A stretch of DNA of 64,000 nt from Methylobacterium sp. NEAU K (lineage in GTDB: Bacteria > Pseudomonadota > Alphaproteobacteria > Rhizobiales > Beijerinckiaceae), in contig NZ_JAUYZJ010000004.1 in the NCBI RefSeq assembly GCF_030700285.1, positions 62,001-126,000 of the forward strand. The letters are read 5' to 3'. The first letter of the stretch is position 1; the number at the start of each line of letters is the position of its first letter. Positions 1 through 9,243 of this stretch are shown piece after piece. The notes beneath the pieces were generated by a model that saw nothing but the letters and a program-made list of their open reading frames with translations, was not told where the DNA came from and did not search any database. The position numbers were made by a program, and so were the translations under genes.

Positions 1-2
1 TG

Positions 3-329
3 GCCGGGGCCGCGTTCGGCGCCGCGATCGGGGACTGGGTCTCCTACGAGGCCGGGCGCTGGGCCGGACCGGGGGCTCGGACTCAATGGCCGCTGCGGCG
101 CTATCCCGACCTCGTCGCGAAGGCCGAGCGCTTCATCGGCCGCTGGGGCGTGGCGGCGGTGGCGCTGGGGCGGTTCTTCGGGCCGGCCCGGGCCCTGGTG
201 CCGCTGCTGGCCGGGACGCTCGGCCTCTCCCGGGTGCCGTTCCAGGCGGCCAACCTCGCCTCGGCGCTGGTCTGGGCCTTCGTGCTGCTGGCGCCGGGGG
301 CCGGCCTGCTGGCCTGGCTCGACCGCTGA
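3..329 (+). CDS. DedA family membrane protein, C-terminal part
   Basis: The 5' end is cut by the window edge; about 108 codons remain, ending in TGA. The fragment reads GDWVSYEAGRW near residues 11-21, then GRFFGPARALVPLLAG and a last hydrophobic helix that ends in WLDR. The G-D-x-x-x-Y-x-x-G element and the R-F-x-G-P-x-R-A-x-V-P-x-x-A-G element are the hallmarks of DedA/SNARE-associated (VTT) membrane proteins. Members act in the cytoplasmic membrane and have been linked to lipid-carrier recycling and proton-motive-force homeostasis; which substrate applies here cannot be told. The stop codon overlaps the ATG of the next gene (TGATG), so the two are probably translationally coupled. Confidence 0.85.
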   Translation, partial: AGAAFGAAIGDWVSYEAGRWAGPGARTQWPLRRYPDLVAKAERFIGRWGVAAVALGRFFGPARALVPLLAGTLGLSRVPFQAANLASALVWAFVLLAPGAGLLAWLDR

Positions 330-1105
330 TGCGGCGCTTCCCGCCCGAGCGCATCGTCTGCCTCACCGAGGAGACCGTCGAGACCCTGTACCTGCTCGGC
401 CAGGAGGACCGGATCGTCGGCGTCTCCGGCTACGCCGTGCGGCCGCCCCGGGTCCGCCGGGAGAAGCCGCGGGTTTCCGCCTTCACCAGCGCGGACATCC
501 CGAAGATCCTGGCGCTGGCGCCGGATCTCGTCCTGGCGTTCTCCGACCTCCAGGCCGACATCGTCGCCGACCTCGCCCGCGCGGGTATCGCCGTCCACCT
601 TTTCAACCAGCGCGACGTAGCGGGGTGCCTCGCGATGGTGCGGACCCTGGGGGCCCTGGTGGGCGTCCCGGAGCGCGCCGAAGCCCTGGCGGCAGGCTTC
701 GAAGAGGATCTCGCGCGGGCGGGCGAGAACGCGAAGACGCGCCCGCCCCTGCGCGTCTACTTCGAGGAATGGGACGCGCCGATGATCTCGGGCATCGGCT
801 GGGTCTCGGACCTGATCGCGTATGCCGGCGGGTGCGACGTCTTCCCGGACTTGAGCCGACAACAGGCCGCCCGGGACCGGATCGTCACCGCCGAGCAGGT
901 GATTGCGGCCGCCCCCGACGTGATCCTGGCCTCTTGGTGCGGCAAGCGGGTCAACATCGACCGCATCCGGGCCCGGCCGGGCTGGGACGCGATCCCGGCG
1001 GTGCGCGACGGGCGCATCCACGAGATCAAGGCGCCGCTGATCCTCCAGCCCGGGCCGGCGGCGCTCACCGACGGATTTGCGGCGCTCCGCGCCTGCCTGC
1101 GGTGA
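329..1105 (+). CDS. BtuF-like (cobalamin/siderophore) binding protein without signal peptide
   Basis: This 258-residue protein has the two-lobed fold of the class III periplasmic binding proteins (COG0614, BtuF/FhuD). It opens with RIVCLTEETVETLYLLG, followed by SADIPKILALAPDLVLAFSD, the segment that normally sits behind the ligand cleft. The second lobe contains VTAEQVIAAAPDVILASWCG. Relatives bind vitamin B12, haem or ferric siderophores for ABC importers. No signal peptide is visible, because the conserved sequence begins about seven residues after the start. No permease or ATPase gene lies nearby. A longer reading frame begins at 86, but it runs over the DedA coding sequence in another frame. 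The ATG at 329, coupled to the DedA stop, is the better start. Ligand unknown. Confidence 0.8.
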   Translation: MRRFPPERIVCLTEETVETLYLLGQEDRIVGVSGYAVRPPRVRREKPRVSAFTSADIPKILALAPDLVLAFSDLQADIVADLARAGIAVHLFNQRDVAGCLAMVRTLGALVGVPERAEALAAGFEEDLARAGENAKTRPPLRVYFEEWDAPMISGIGWVSDLIAYAGGCDVFPDLSRQQAARDRIVTAEQVIAAAPDVILASWCGKRVNIDRIRARPGWDAIPAVRDGRIHEIKAPLILQPGPAALTDGFAALRACLR

Positions 1106-1181
1106 TCGCGCCGCAGGTGACAGGCCGGGCCCCGGCTTGGCAGGATGTCCCGATTCGATACAGGCGCATCTCCCAAGGTCA

Positions 1182-1703
1182 ATGTCCGCTTCCATCGGCC
1201 TTCCTGAATCCGCGCTCCCGGCCTCCCCGGTCGGCGACGCGCGTCTGCCCCCGGACCGGCGCCAGTCGCCCACCGCTCTGAGGATCCAGCGTGGGGTGCG
1301 CCGGCTGTTTGCCGAGATGGGCTGCGTCACCCTGCCGGAATTCTCCCTGGTGAGCGGGCGCCGGGCCGACGTCATCGCCCTGTGCGGCGCGGGCCGGATC
1401 ACCATCGTGGAGATCAAGTCGAGCGTGGCCGATTTCCGCGCCGACCGGAAATGGCCGGATTACCGCGATTTCTGCGACCGCTTCTTCTTCGCGATCCCGG
1501 AGGACGTGCCGGAATCCCTGATCCCGGAGGAGTGCGGGCTGATCGTCGCCGACGGCTACGGCGCCGGGATCCTGCGGGACGCTCCGGAGCACGCGCTGAG
1601 CGGCCCCCGCCGCAAGGCCGTGACCCTGCGCTTCGCCCACAGCGCCGCCCGCATCCTGCACGCCCTGGCGGATCCGGGGGCGGTGCGCGAAGGGGCGCTC
1701 TAG
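1182..1703 (+). CDS. mmcB: MmcB family DNA repair protein
   Basis: A protein of 173 residues with the features of MmcB, an alphaproteobacterial SOS-induced DNA repair protein with a PD-(D/E)XK-like nuclease fold. The core is SGRRADVIAL followed by VEIKSSVADFRADRKW. The D and E-x-K residues fit the restriction-endonuclease-like active site. The C-terminal half, with PESLIPEECGLIVADGYG, is also typical. The reading frame opens further upstream at 1077 inside the preceding gene, but family members begin close to the ATG at 1182. I see no clear LexA box upstream. Identification is by remembered family pattern, not by search. Confidence 0.8.
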   Translation: MSASIGLPESALPASPVGDARLPPDRRQSPTALRIQRGVRRLFAEMGCVTLPEFSLVSGRRADVIALCGAGRITIVEIKSSVADFRADRKWPDYRDFCDRFFFAIPEDVPESLIPEECGLIVADGYGAGILRDAPEHALSGPRRKAVTLRFAHSAARILHALADPGAVREGAL

Positions 1704-1875
1704 GTCGGTCGGGATCGTCATTCAGAGCCGCGAAGGCCGGTCGTCCGAAGCCGGAGTCCGAGATTCGGATCCCGGACAGGCTGTCGGTTCCGCGATGCGG
1801 TCGGCTGTTCTAGAAGGGCCGCGCTCGCGCGCCGCCCGCGCGTCCCGTGCCGACCGACCCGATGTATCCGCCCCG

Positions 1876-3486
1876 ATGACGCCCGTCGCCCTGTTCGAGT
1901 TGATCCTCGCCCTTTTGGGCGCGGCCCTGCTGCTCTCGCTGGCGGCCGGGCGGCTCGGGTTCCCGCCCGCCGCCGCCCTGGTGCTCGGTGGCATGGCGCT
2001 GGCGGTGGCGCCGGGCCTGCCGGCCTTCGATCTCGATCCGGACCTGATCATGGTCCTGTTCCTGCCGCCGCTGCTGCTCGAATCGGCCTACTTCACCGTC
2101 TGGCGCGACTTCCGGGCGAGCCTGGGCCCGATCCTCTCGCTGTCGCTCGGGGCGGTGCTGTTCACGACCCTGGTGGTCGGGCTCGTCGCCCACGCGGTGG
2201 TGCCCGCCCTGCCCTGGGCCGCGTGCTTCGCGCTGGGCGCCATCGTCTCGCCGCCGGACGCGGTGGCCGCCAAGGCGGTGCTGGCCCGCGTCGCCCTGCC
2301 TCGCCGGATGGTCACGGTCCTGGAGGGCGAGAGTCTCGTCAACGACGCGTCCGGCCTCGTGCTCTACCGGTTCGCCGTGGCGGCGGCGCTGACCGGCAGC
2401 TTCAGCGCCTGGGCGGCGGCGGGCAGCTTCGCGTGGCTGGCGGTGGCGGGCGTCGCGGTCGGGCTCGCCTGCGGCCTCGCCGTGAACGCCCTGGTGCGCC
2501 GGCTGCACGACGCCAACGCCGCCACGGTGCTGAGCTTCCTGGCCTCCTACGTCGCCTACCTCGCCGCCGAGGAGGTCCACGCCTCCGGCGTGCTCGCAGT
2601 CGTGGCCTGCGGCCTGATGATGGGCGGGCAGGAGCACGAGACCTTCGACGCCCATGTCCGCCGCCACGCCGTGGCGGTGTGGGAATTCGTCGTCTTCGTG
2701 CTGGAGGCGCTGGTCTTCGTGCTGATCGGGCTGGCCCTGCGCGGCGTGCTGGCCCGGACCGGTGGCGATTTCGACGCACTCGCGACGGGGCTGCCGCTGG
2801 CGCTCACCGTCACCGTGGCCTGCGTGGTCGCCCGGCTGCTCTGGGTGTTCCCCGCCGTTTACCTGCGGCAGGTCCTGTCGGCCCGGGTGCGGGCGCATGA
2901 GCCCCGTCCGGACCCGCGGGTACCGCTGATCATCGGCTGGGCCGGCATGCGCGGGGTGGTGACGCTCGCCGCCGCGCTGGCGCTGCCGGTCGATTTCCCC
3001 GGCCGCGACGCGATCCTGGTGGCGGCCTTCGCGGTGATCCTGTTCACCGTCCTGGTCCAGGGAACCACGCTGGGCCCGCTGATCCGCCGGCTCCGGCTCG
3101 AGCCCGACCAGAGCCTGCCCGAGGGCCATCTCGATGCCGCGATGGCACGCGTGGTGATGAACGAGGCGGGGCTCGCCGCCCTGGAGCGGCTGGTGGTGGC
3201 CGAATCCGGCGCGCTGCAGCACCCGCGCCTCGTGGAGGAGTATCGCCGCCGGGTGCGGGCCACGTCCCGCGTGCGTGACGAGCGTAGCGCCATGGATGCC
3301 GAGCGGACCGAGCACTTCGCGGCCGCGCTCCTGGCGGTGCGGTCCGGCCGGTCGGCGCTGATCGGCCTGCACCGGGAGAACCGCATCCACAGCTCGGTGC
3401 TGCGGGCGCTGGAGGGCGAGATCGACCTCGAGGAACTCCACTTGAAGCGCTTGGCCGGCCACGCCTCCGCGTACGGTGCGGCCTGA
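1876..3486 (+). CDS. Na+/H+ antiporter, CPA1 family
   Basis: A 536-residue cytoplasmic-membrane antiporter exchanging Na+ (or K+) for protons. About twelve hydrophobic segments fill residues 1-420. The ion-binding region is present as SPPDAV at 125-130 and EGESLVNDASG at 150-160, both diagnostic for CPA1 (NhaP/YjcE) exchangers. A hydrophilic tail of about 110 residues (roughly 425-536) is helical and charged and probably regulatory. An in-frame ATG at 1795 would add 27 arginine-rich residues with no counterpart in the family, so I start at the ATG at 1876, directly before the first membrane helix. The gene stands alone, with 172 bases of non-coding DNA upstream. Confidence 0.9.
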   Translation: MTPVALFELILALLGAALLLSLAAGRLGFPPAAALVLGGMALAVAPGLPAFDLDPDLIMVLFLPPLLLESAYFTVWRDFRASLGPILSLSLGAVLFTTLVVGLVAHAVVPALPWAACFALGAIVSPPDAVAAKAVLARVALPRRMVTVLEGESLVNDASGLVLYRFAVAAALTGSFSAWAAAGSFAWLAVAGVAVGLACGLAVNALVRRLHDANAATVLSFLASYVAYLAAEEVHASGVLAVVACGLMMGGQEHETFDAHVRRHAVAVWEFVVFVLEALVFVLIGLALRGVLARTGGDFDALATGLPLALTVTVACVVARLLWVFPAVYLRQVLSARVRAHEPRPDPRVPLIIGWAGMRGVVTLAAALALPVDFPGRDAILVAAFAVILFTVLVQGTTLGPLIRRLRLEPDQSLPEGHLDAAMARVVMNEAGLAALERLVVAESGALQHPRLVEEYRRRVRATSRVRDERSAMDAERTEHFAAALLAVRSGRSALIGLHRENRIHSSVLRALEGEIDLEELHLKRLAGHASAYGAA

Positions 3487-3579
3487 CGGGTCGCCGTTCT
3501 CAAAGGCGTTCTCCGTCGAATGACGGTGACGTCAGGTGGATATCCAGATCTCTCCATCAGCCCGAAGCGCGTTCGCGAA

Positions 3580-3757
3580 GCGGACGCCGCGAAGGCGTCC
3601 TCCGAACATCTCGGCGATCCCCGGAAGCGTCCCTCGAGGCTGCCGCGCAGGACCTCGGGATCAGGGGCGAAATTGGACATACAAATCTGAACCCTGAACT
3701 CGGAGCGGATCGCGCTTGCGGCGCGATCGGCCGTAGCGCTCCGGCCCCGGAGCGCCG
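3580..3757. repeat. Three tandem hairpins between nhaP-like gene and a small secreted-protein gene
   Basis: The 284-base space between two convergent genes holds three strong inverted repeats. The first is a 7-bp stem (3582-3588 with 3594-3600, loop GCGAA). The second is an 8-bp stem (3708-3715 with 3721-3728). The third is a 9-bp stem (3736-3744 with 3747-3755, two-base loop). The last two lie just after the stop of the minus-strand gene and the first lies about 95 bases after the plus-strand stop. They may act as terminators or mRNA 3'-end stabilisers, but no T-run follows any of them. No gene is supported in this space. Confidence 0.5.
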
Positions 3758-3770
3758 CCGGAGTCTCCGA

Positions 3771-4049
3771 TCAGTGGGCGGCGCAGCCCGCCGCCGGGGT
3801 GCCGTAGCCGCTGTAGACCACACGCACCTTGCGCAGGCATGATTCCGCCGCCTTGGGGGCGGCCGCCACGGGGGCGACCTCCACCGGTTCGACCCGCAGG
3901 GTCGTCGTGACCGCCTGCTCCTCCGGGGTGGCCAGAGCGCGGCTGGCGCTCATCACGAACGGCGTGGCGACCATGGCCGAGACGGCGAGCGCGGCGAGGA
4001 CGGCGATGTTCTTGCGGCCGAAGTCGTTTACGATGCGAGCGTTACGCAT
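3771..4049 (-). CDS. Small exported protein of unknown function
   Basis: A 92-residue protein. It has a basic N-terminus followed by a hydrophobic stretch (about residues 14-36, NIAVLAALAVSAMVATPFV) that looks like a signal peptide or membrane anchor. The middle is rich in alanine, valine and proline. The C-terminus contains two cysteines, in SCLRKVRVVYSGYG and in AAGCAAH at the very end. In relatives of this type the Tyr-Ser-Gly-Tyr-Gly segment is conserved, but I know no function. The two cysteines could form a periplasmic disulfide. It is transcribed towards the antiporter gene, with hairpins after its stop. Confidence 0.6.
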   Translation of the reverse strand: MRNARIVNDFGRKNIAVLAALAVSAMVATPFVMSASRALATPEEQAVTTTLRVEPVEVAPVAAAPKAAESCLRKVRVVYSGYGTPAAGCAAH

Positions 4050-4193
4050 GACTGGTCTTCCGTCGTGTTCGGCAGCGCTGAGGTGCCGCTATCCCCTGTT
4101 GTGCCGATTAACTTGGCCGTCAGCTCGGCGGTTCCGTGTATCGCGCGAAAACGGCCGCGCTTGCGTGCTCCGCCACACGCGCGACGGGGAGGT

Positions 4194-4688
4194 TCAGAAG
4201 ATCTTGCGGTACTGCACGAAGCCCGATTTCTCGGCGACGCGGTCGTAGAGCAGCATCGCGTCGGTATTCGTCTCGTGCGTCAGCCAGTGGACGCGGGAGC
4301 AACCGGCGGCCTTCGCGGCCTCGCAGACATGCGCGATGAGCCGGCGCCCGATCCCCGCCCCGCGGGCGCCGTCCGCCACGAACAGGTCCTGGAGGTAGCA
4401 GTAATCACCGATCGTCCAGGCCGAGCGGTGGCGGATGTGATGGACGAGCCCGACCGCCGCGGCCCCCCGCCACGCCAGGGCGCCGTCGACCGGCTCGCCC
4501 GGATCGTTGAGGCGCCCCCAGGTGCAGTCCGTGACCGCCTCGGACAAATCGACCCGGTAGAAGGCCTGATAGCCCCGCCAGAGCGGCAGCCACGCCGCCC
4601 GGTCCTCCGGGCCGATCGCCCGGATCGCGATGGGGTCCGTCCCGATATCCACGATTCGCTCCGTGCCCCTTGGGTCGCACGTCACCAT
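4194..4688 (-). CDS. GNAT family N-acetyltransferase
   Basis: A protein of about 164 residues with the GNAT acetyl-CoA-binding fold. The diagnostic motif A is [17 protein letters not shown] (R-G-x-G-I-G-x-x-L), preceded by the strand YCYLQDLFV. The C-terminal segment [20 protein letters not shown] is the usual motif B helix ending in an aromatic. It probably acetylates a small amine or an amino acid; the substrate cannot be predicted. The start is uncertain. I use the ATG at 4688, which leaves a short N-terminal extension before the conserved region. The longer frame to 4847 would run into the glyQ leader and is arginine-rich low-complexity sequence. It diverges from glyQ. Confidence 0.85.
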   Translation of the reverse strand: MVTCDPRGTERIVDIGTDPIAIRAIGPEDRAAWLPLWRGYQAFYRVDLSEAVTDCTWGRLNDPGEPVDGALAWRGAAAVGLVHHIRHRSAWTIGDYCYLQDLFVADGARGAGIGRRLIAHVCEAAKAAGCSRVHWLTHETNTDAMLLYDRVAEKSGFVQYRKIF

Positions 4689-4845
4689 CGCCGACCCGCG
4701 CGTGCAAGCCGGGCTCGCGCTCCCGCGGCTTCCCGGCGGCGCGGAGCCTTTCCCGATCGCGTTCGGCTTCCCCTTCGGCGGCGCGCGCACTAAACCGGCC
4801 CGCCTGCGGCCCGACCGGCCGCGCGATGCCGAGCCTCCGACACCC

Positions 4846-5757
4846 ATGTCCCAAAAGAAATCGTTCCAGGGGCTGATCCTGACGCTGCAGGAATTCTGGG
4901 CGGCGCAGGGCTGCGTGATCCTCCAGCCCTACGACATGGAGGTCGGCGCCGGCACCTTCCATCCGGCCACCACCCTGCGGGCGCTGGGCCCGAAGCCCTG
5001 GAAGGCCGCCTACGTCCAGCCCTCGCGCCGGCCCAAGGACGGCCGATACGGCGAGAACCCCAACCGGCTCCAGCACTATTACCAGTTCCAGGTGATCCTG
5101 AAGCCGAACCCGCCGAACCTGCAGGAACTCTACCTCGCCTCGCTCGATGCCATCGGGGTCGACCTGAAGCTCCACGACATCCGCTTCGTCGAGGATGATT
5201 GGGAAAGCCCGACACTCGGCGCCTGGGGCCTCGGTTGGGAATGCTGGTGCGACGGGATGGAGGTCAGCCAGTTCACCTATTTCCAGCAGGTGGCCGGGTT
5301 CGAATGCGCCCCCGTGGCGGGGGAGCTGACCTACGGGTTGGAGCGGCTCGCCATGTACGTGCAGGGCGTCGAGAACGTCTACGACCTCGACTTCAACGGC
5401 GCCGAGGGTGCGGACCGGATCACCTACGGCGACGTGTTCCTGCAGGCGGAGCAGGAATATTCCCGCCACAACTTCGAGTCCGCCGATACCGCGATGCTGT
5501 TCCGTCAGTTCACCGACGCGGAGGCCGCCTGCCGCTCCTACCTCGACGCCGGTGCGCCCGCCGCGGAGGGCGAGCGCCACCGGATGGCGCAGCCGGCCTA
5601 CGACCAGTGCATCAAGGCGAGCCACGTCTTCAACCTGCTCGACGCGCGCGGGGTGATCTCGGTCACCGAGCGCCAGAGCTACATCCTGCGGGTGCGGGAA
5701 CTGGCCAAGGCCTGCGGCGCGGCGTGGCTCAGGACGGCGGCCGGCGGAGCCCCTTGA
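4846..5757 (+). CDS. glyQ: Glycyl-tRNA synthetase alpha subunit
   Basis: The 303-residue catalytic subunit of the bacterial alpha2-beta2 glycyl-tRNA synthetase. It opens with [19 protein letters not shown] and contains the class II motif region [19 protein letters not shown] and [13 protein letters not shown]. The ATP/glycine site region [20 protein letters not shown] and motif 3-like [13 protein letters not shown] are also present. The length and all landmarks match GlyQ. A longer frame starting at 4630 exists, but the family begins at the ATG at 4846. The partner subunit glyS lies 575 bases downstream, separated by a gene for an exported protein. Confidence 0.98.
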   Translation: MSQKKSFQGLILTLQEFWAAQGCVILQPYDMEVGAGTFHPATTLRALGPKPWKAAYVQPSRRPKDGRYGENPNRLQHYYQFQVILKPNPPNLQELYLASLDAIGVDLKLHDIRFVEDDWESPTLGAWGLGWECWCDGMEVSQFTYFQQVAGFECAPVAGELTYGLERLAMYVQGVENVYDLDFNGAEGADRITYGDVFLQAEQEYSRHNFESADTAMLFRQFTDAEAACRSYLDAGAPAAEGERHRMAQPAYDQCIKASHVFNLLDARGVISVTERQSYILRVRELAKACGAAWLRTAAGGAP

Positions 5758-5825
5758 GCCCTCGCGCGTTGCAACCCCCGCCAACCGGCGCGCTCCGGCG
5801 CGTCCGCAGACGCGGGAATCCTGTA

Positions 5826-6269
5826 ATGAAAAAGACCGTCTTCGCCTTCGGTGTCCTCCTGCTCGGCCTCGCGCCCGCGCTGGCGGCCGATCCCGGCCCC
5901 GAGGCGGTGGTCAAGAAGCTCTACGCCGAGCCGCACCCGAATCACTCCGCCGTCTACACGAAGCGCCTCCAGGGGCTGTTCGACGCCGACGCCAAGCAGG
6001 CCAACGGCGCCACCGGCAACCTCGACTTCGACTACCGCCTCAACGGCGAGCCCCTGAAGCCCGACACCGTGAAGAGCCTGACCTTCAAGGAAGCCACAGA
6101 GGGGCAGGACCAGGCGAAGGTCACGGTGGAGCGCAAGGGCGGGGACGGCTCGAAGTCCATCGTCTACGACCTCGTGCGCGAGGACGGCAGCTGGCGGGTG
6201 TCGGACGCCCACGCGATCGGCGATCGCAAGTGGCAGCTCTCGACCATCCTGAAGGGCGAAGCGCACTGA
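5826..6269 (+). CDS. Periplasmic protein of unknown function (DUF3828-like) between glyQ and glyS
   Basis: A 147-residue protein with a clean Sec signal peptide (MKKTVFAFGVLLLGLAPALA, cleavage probably after ALA-A at residue 20). The mature part begins DPGPEAVVKKLYAEPHP and ends DGSWRVSDAHAIGDRKWQL. The VxxLYxxP start and the DLVREDGSWRVSD end suggest a small NTF2/DUF3828-like domain; that family assignment is tentative. It sits 68 bases after glyQ and 63 bases before glyS on the same strand, so it is likely co-transcribed with the tRNA synthetase genes although its product is exported. Confidence 0.75.
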   Translation: MKKTVFAFGVLLLGLAPALAADPGPEAVVKKLYAEPHPNHSAVYTKRLQGLFDADAKQANGATGNLDFDYRLNGEPLKPDTVKSLTFKEATEGQDQAKVTVERKGGDGSKSIVYDLVREDGSWRVSDAHAIGDRKWQLSTILKGEAH

Positions 6270-6332
6270 GGAGAGTCGGGACCCGGCCTCTCCACCCTCG
6301 ACAGGGTTGCGGCGCGGCGATATGGCCGCGCC

Positions 6333-8432
6333 ATGCCCGACCTCCTGCTCGAACTCCGCTCGGAAGAGATCCCCGCCCGCATGCAGCGGCGCGCCGCGGA
6401 GGATCTCAAGAAGCTCGTCACCGACGCCCTCGTCGAGCGCGGCTTCCTGTACGAGGGCGCCAAGGCGTTCTCCACGCCGCGCCGGCTGGCGCTGCACGTC
6501 GCCGGCCTGCCCGCCCGGGGCGAGGCGGTGCGGGAGGAGCGCCGCGGCCCGCGGGTCGGGGCTCCCGAGGCGGCGGTCCAGGGCTTCCTGAAGGGTGCCG
6601 GCCTCGCGAGCCTGGACCAGGCCCAGACCATCACCGACCCGAAGAAGGGCGCGTTCTACCTCGCGGTGATCGAGCGCCCCGGCCGCGAGACGCTGGACGT
6701 GCTGGCCGAACTCCTGCCCGAGATCATCCGGACCTTCCCGTGGCCGAAGGCGATGCGCTGGGGCGCGGCCTCGGCCCAGCCCGGCGCCTTGCGCTGGGTG
6801 CGCCCGCTGCAATCGATCGTCGCGACCTTCGGGCCCGAGACCGAGACCCCCGAGGTCGTGCCGTTCTCGGTGGGCGGCATCGCGGCCGGCACCGTGACCT
6901 ACGGCCACCGCTTCCTGGCGCCCGAGCCGATCGAGGTGCGCCGGTTCGACGACTACATCCAGGCCCTGGAGCGCGGAAAGGTCATCCTCGACGCGGACCG
7001 GCGCAAGGACGTGATCCTGCACGACGCCCGTGACCTCGCCTTCGCGCGCGGCCTCGACCTCGTGGAGGACGAGGGGCTGCTGGAGGAGGTGGCCGGCCTC
7101 GTGGAATGGCCGGTGGTGCTCCTGGGCTCCTTCGACGAATCCTTCCTCGACATCCCCGCCGAGGCGATCCGGGCGACCATCCGGGCGAACCAGAAGTGCT
7201 TCGTCCTGCGCAAGGGCGGCTCGGAGGATCTGGCCCCGGCCTTCATCCTGGTCTCGAATCTTTTGGCATCGGACGGCGGGCTGGCGATCACCGCCGGCAA
7301 CGAGCGGGTGGTCCGCGCGCGCCTGTCCGACGCAAAATTCTTCTGGGAGACCGACAAGGCGATCCGCCTGGAAGACCGTCTGCCCAAGCTCGACAGCATC
7401 GTCTTCCACGAGAAGCTTGGGACGCAGGGCGAGCGGATCGCCCGCATCGCCGCGCTGGCCAAGGAGCTGGCGCCGCTGGTCGGCGCCGATGCAGGCCTGG
7501 CCGAGCGCGCCGCCCGCCTCGCCAAGGCCGATCTCGTCACCGAGATGGTCGGCGAGTTTCCGGAGCTCCAGGGGGTGATGGGCCGTAAGTATGCGGCTCT
7601 CCAGGGCGAGCACCCGAGCGTCTGCGCGGCCATCGAGGAGCATTATAAGCCGGTCGGTCCCTCCGACCGGGTGCCGAGCGATCCGGTCTCCATCGCCGTG
7701 GCGCTCGCCGACAAGCTCGACACGCTGGTGGGGTTCTGGGCGATCGATGAGAAGCCGACGGGGAGCAAGGATCCGTATGCGCTGCGGCGGGCGGCTTTGG
7801 GGGTGATCCGGCTCATCCTCGACCGGTCCCTGCGTCTGCGCCTGCTGGACCAGATCGGCGCGGCGGATCGCGGCCTCGCGGCGCGGGCCGGCGCGGATCC
7901 GGCGGACCTCCTCGCCTTCTTCGCCGACCGCCTGAAGGTCTACCTCCGCGACCAGGGCGCCCGGCACGATCTGATCGATGCCGTCTTCGCCCTGCCCGGC
8001 CAGGACGACCTGCTGATGGTCCTGCGCCGGGTCGAGGCCTTGGGCAAATTCCTCGATACGGAAGACGGGAAGAACCTGCTCGCGGGCTACAAGCGCGCGG
8101 CCAACATCCTGCGCATCGAGGAGAAGAAGGACGGCCGCGCCTACGATGCCGCGCCCGAAGCGGCGCTGGCCGCCGCGGGCGAGCCGGCCGAGCAGGCGCT
8201 CGCGACGGCCTTGGCCGAGGCGCGGGAGACGGCCTCGGCGGCGGTCGCCCGGGAGGATTTCGCCGGCGCTATGCAGGCGCTCTCGACGCTCCGCGCGCCG
8301 GTGGACGCCTTCTTCCAGGACGTGACCGTCAACGCGCCCGACCCGAAGCTGCGCGAGAACCGCCTGCTGCTGCTCAACGCGCTCCGCGCCGCGACGCGGG
8401 AAGTGGCGGAGTTCTCGAAGATCGAGGGATGA
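6333..8432 (+). CDS. glyS: Glycyl-tRNA synthetase beta subunit
   Basis: The 699-residue beta subunit that binds the tRNA and completes the alpha2-beta2 glycyl-tRNA synthetase. It opens with [17 protein letters not shown], the conserved start of GlyS. It contains [10 protein letters not shown], the HD-like region [13 protein letters not shown], and [14 protein letters not shown] near residue 480. The C-terminal anticodon-binding-like domain ends in the helical region around [10 protein letters not shown]. The length is normal for the family. It follows glyQ and the small exported-protein gene on the same strand. Confidence 0.98.
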   Translation: MPDLLLELRSEEIPARMQRRAAEDLKKLVTDALVERGFLYEGAKAFSTPRRLALHVAGLPARGEAVREERRGPRVGAPEAAVQGFLKGAGLASLDQAQTITDPKKGAFYLAVIERPGRETLDVLAELLPEIIRTFPWPKAMRWGAASAQPGALRWVRPLQSIVATFGPETETPEVVPFSVGGIAAGTVTYGHRFLAPEPIEVRRFDDYIQALERGKVILDADRRKDVILHDARDLAFARGLDLVEDEGLLEEVAGLVEWPVVLLGSFDESFLDIPAEAIRATIRANQKCFVLRKGGSEDLAPAFILVSNLLASDGGLAITAGNERVVRARLSDAKFFWETDKAIRLEDRLPKLDSIVFHEKLGTQGERIARIAALAKELAPLVGADAGLAERAARLAKADLVTEMVGEFPELQGVMGRKYAALQGEHPSVCAAIEEHYKPVGPSDRVPSDPVSIAVALADKLDTLVGFWAIDEKPTGSKDPYALRRAALGVIRLILDRSLRLRLLDQIGAADRGLAARAGADPADLLAFFADRLKVYLRDQGARHDLIDAVFALPGQDDLLMVLRRVEALGKFLDTEDGKNLLAGYKRAANILRIEEKKDGRAYDAAPEAALAAAGEPAEQALATALAEARETASAAVAREDFAGAMQALSTLRAPVDAFFQDVTVNAPDPKLRENRLLLLNALRAATREVAEFSKIEG

Positions 8433-8443
8433 GAGATGCATCT

Positions 8444-8466
8444 CCCTCCCCCGCACAGGGCGAGGG
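8444..8466. repeat. GC-rich hairpin after glyS
   Basis: An imperfect inverted repeat of eight pairs: CCCTC-c-CCC pairs with GGG-c-GAGGG around the loop GCACA. It lies 11 bases after the glyS stop. It has no following T-run, so intrinsic termination is only possible, not shown. Similar CTCCC/GGGAG hairpins occur at 11933-11955 and 58008-58021. Confidence 0.4.
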
Positions 8467-8562
8467 ATGGGGCGCGTCATCTCTGGACTGGGCGTGCGGT
8501 CGCGGTGCGGGCCATCCGAAACCCCACGCGCGAATCCGCCAGCCTGAGCGGAAGTGCCCCCC

Positions 8563-9243
8563 TCACCCGTGGTCGTGCCCCGCATGCTCGTCCGGCTCGG
8601 GCAGGGTCAGCCCGAAATGGCTCACGAGGTCGGCCACCTGCCCCGGGCTGAGCTGCCGCGGGTTGAGGTTGCGCAGGAGCAAGTAAAGCTTGGCGGTCTC
8701 CTCCAGCTCCTCCGTGGCGAAGACCGCCCCCTCCAGGCTGTCCCCGGCCACCACCGGGCCGTGATTGGCGAGCAGCACCGAGCTGTACCGGCCGGCGAGC
8801 CCCCGGATCGCGTCCGCCACCGCGGGGTCGCCGGGGCGGTGATAGGGCACGAGCGCCGTGCCGCCGGTGCGCATCAGGTAGTAGGGCGTCAGCGGCGGCA
8901 GGACCTGCCGCGGGTCGATCTCCGGCAGCATCGACACCGCCACCGCGTGGGTCGAGTGCAGGTGGACGATGGCCTTCGCGCCGCTCCGGCTCTCGTAGAG
9001 CGCCGCATGCAGCGGGATCTCCTTCGTGGGCTTGTCCCCCGAGACGAGGCGCCCCGTACCGTCGAGCCGGGAGATCCGGGCCGGGTCCAGGAAACCGAGC
9101 GACGCGTTGGTCGGCGTCACCAGCCAGCCGCCGTCGGGCAGGCGCAGCGAGATGTTGCCGGACGAGCCCGGCGTCAGGCCGCGCTCGAACAGCGAGCGGC
9201 CGTAGCGGCAGATCTCCTCGCGCAGCCGGCTCTCGTCGCTCAT
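8563..9243 (-). CDS. otnC: 3-oxo-tetronate 4-phosphate decarboxylase (class II aldolase family)
   Basis: A 226-residue class II aldolase/adducin-family protein. SSGNIS at 27-32 and TPTNASLG form the phosphate pocket. HLHSTH at 94-99 supplies the metal-binding histidines, and NHG at 160-162 supplies another. In the OtnC subfamily the enzyme decarboxylates 3-oxo-tetronate 4-phosphate to dihydroxyacetone phosphate. The subfamily assignment rests on context: otnI, otnK, ltnD and denD lie just beyond the divergent promoter. The C-terminus ends in a histidine-rich DEHAGHDHG. The start codon overlaps the stop of the lacI-type gene (ATGA), so the two form an operon. Confidence 0.88.
   Translation of the reverse strand: MSDESRLREEICRYGRSLFERGLTPGSSGNISLRLPDGGWLVTPTNASLGFLDPARISRLDGTGRLVSGDKPTKEIPLHAALYESRSGAKAIVHLHSTHAVAVSMLPEIDPRQVLPPLTPYYLMRTGGTALVPYHRPGDPAVADAIRGLAGRYSSVLLANHGPVVAGDSLEGAVFATEELEETAKLYLLLRNLNPRQLSPGQVADLVSHFGLTLPEPDEHAGHDHG

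Noticed and set aside
3557..3823. An 88-codon minus-strand frame between the antiporter and small-protein genes
   Set aside because: Arginine-rich, overlaps the hairpins and the 3' end of the better-supported signal-peptide gene.
5290..5310. A GGTTCGAAT sequence resembling a tRNA T-loop
   Set aside because: It lies inside glyQ coding sequence and no acceptor or anticodon stems surround it.
5679..8585. A 968-codon frame antisense to glyS
   Set aside because: glyS on the plus strand is certain; the antisense translation has no domains.
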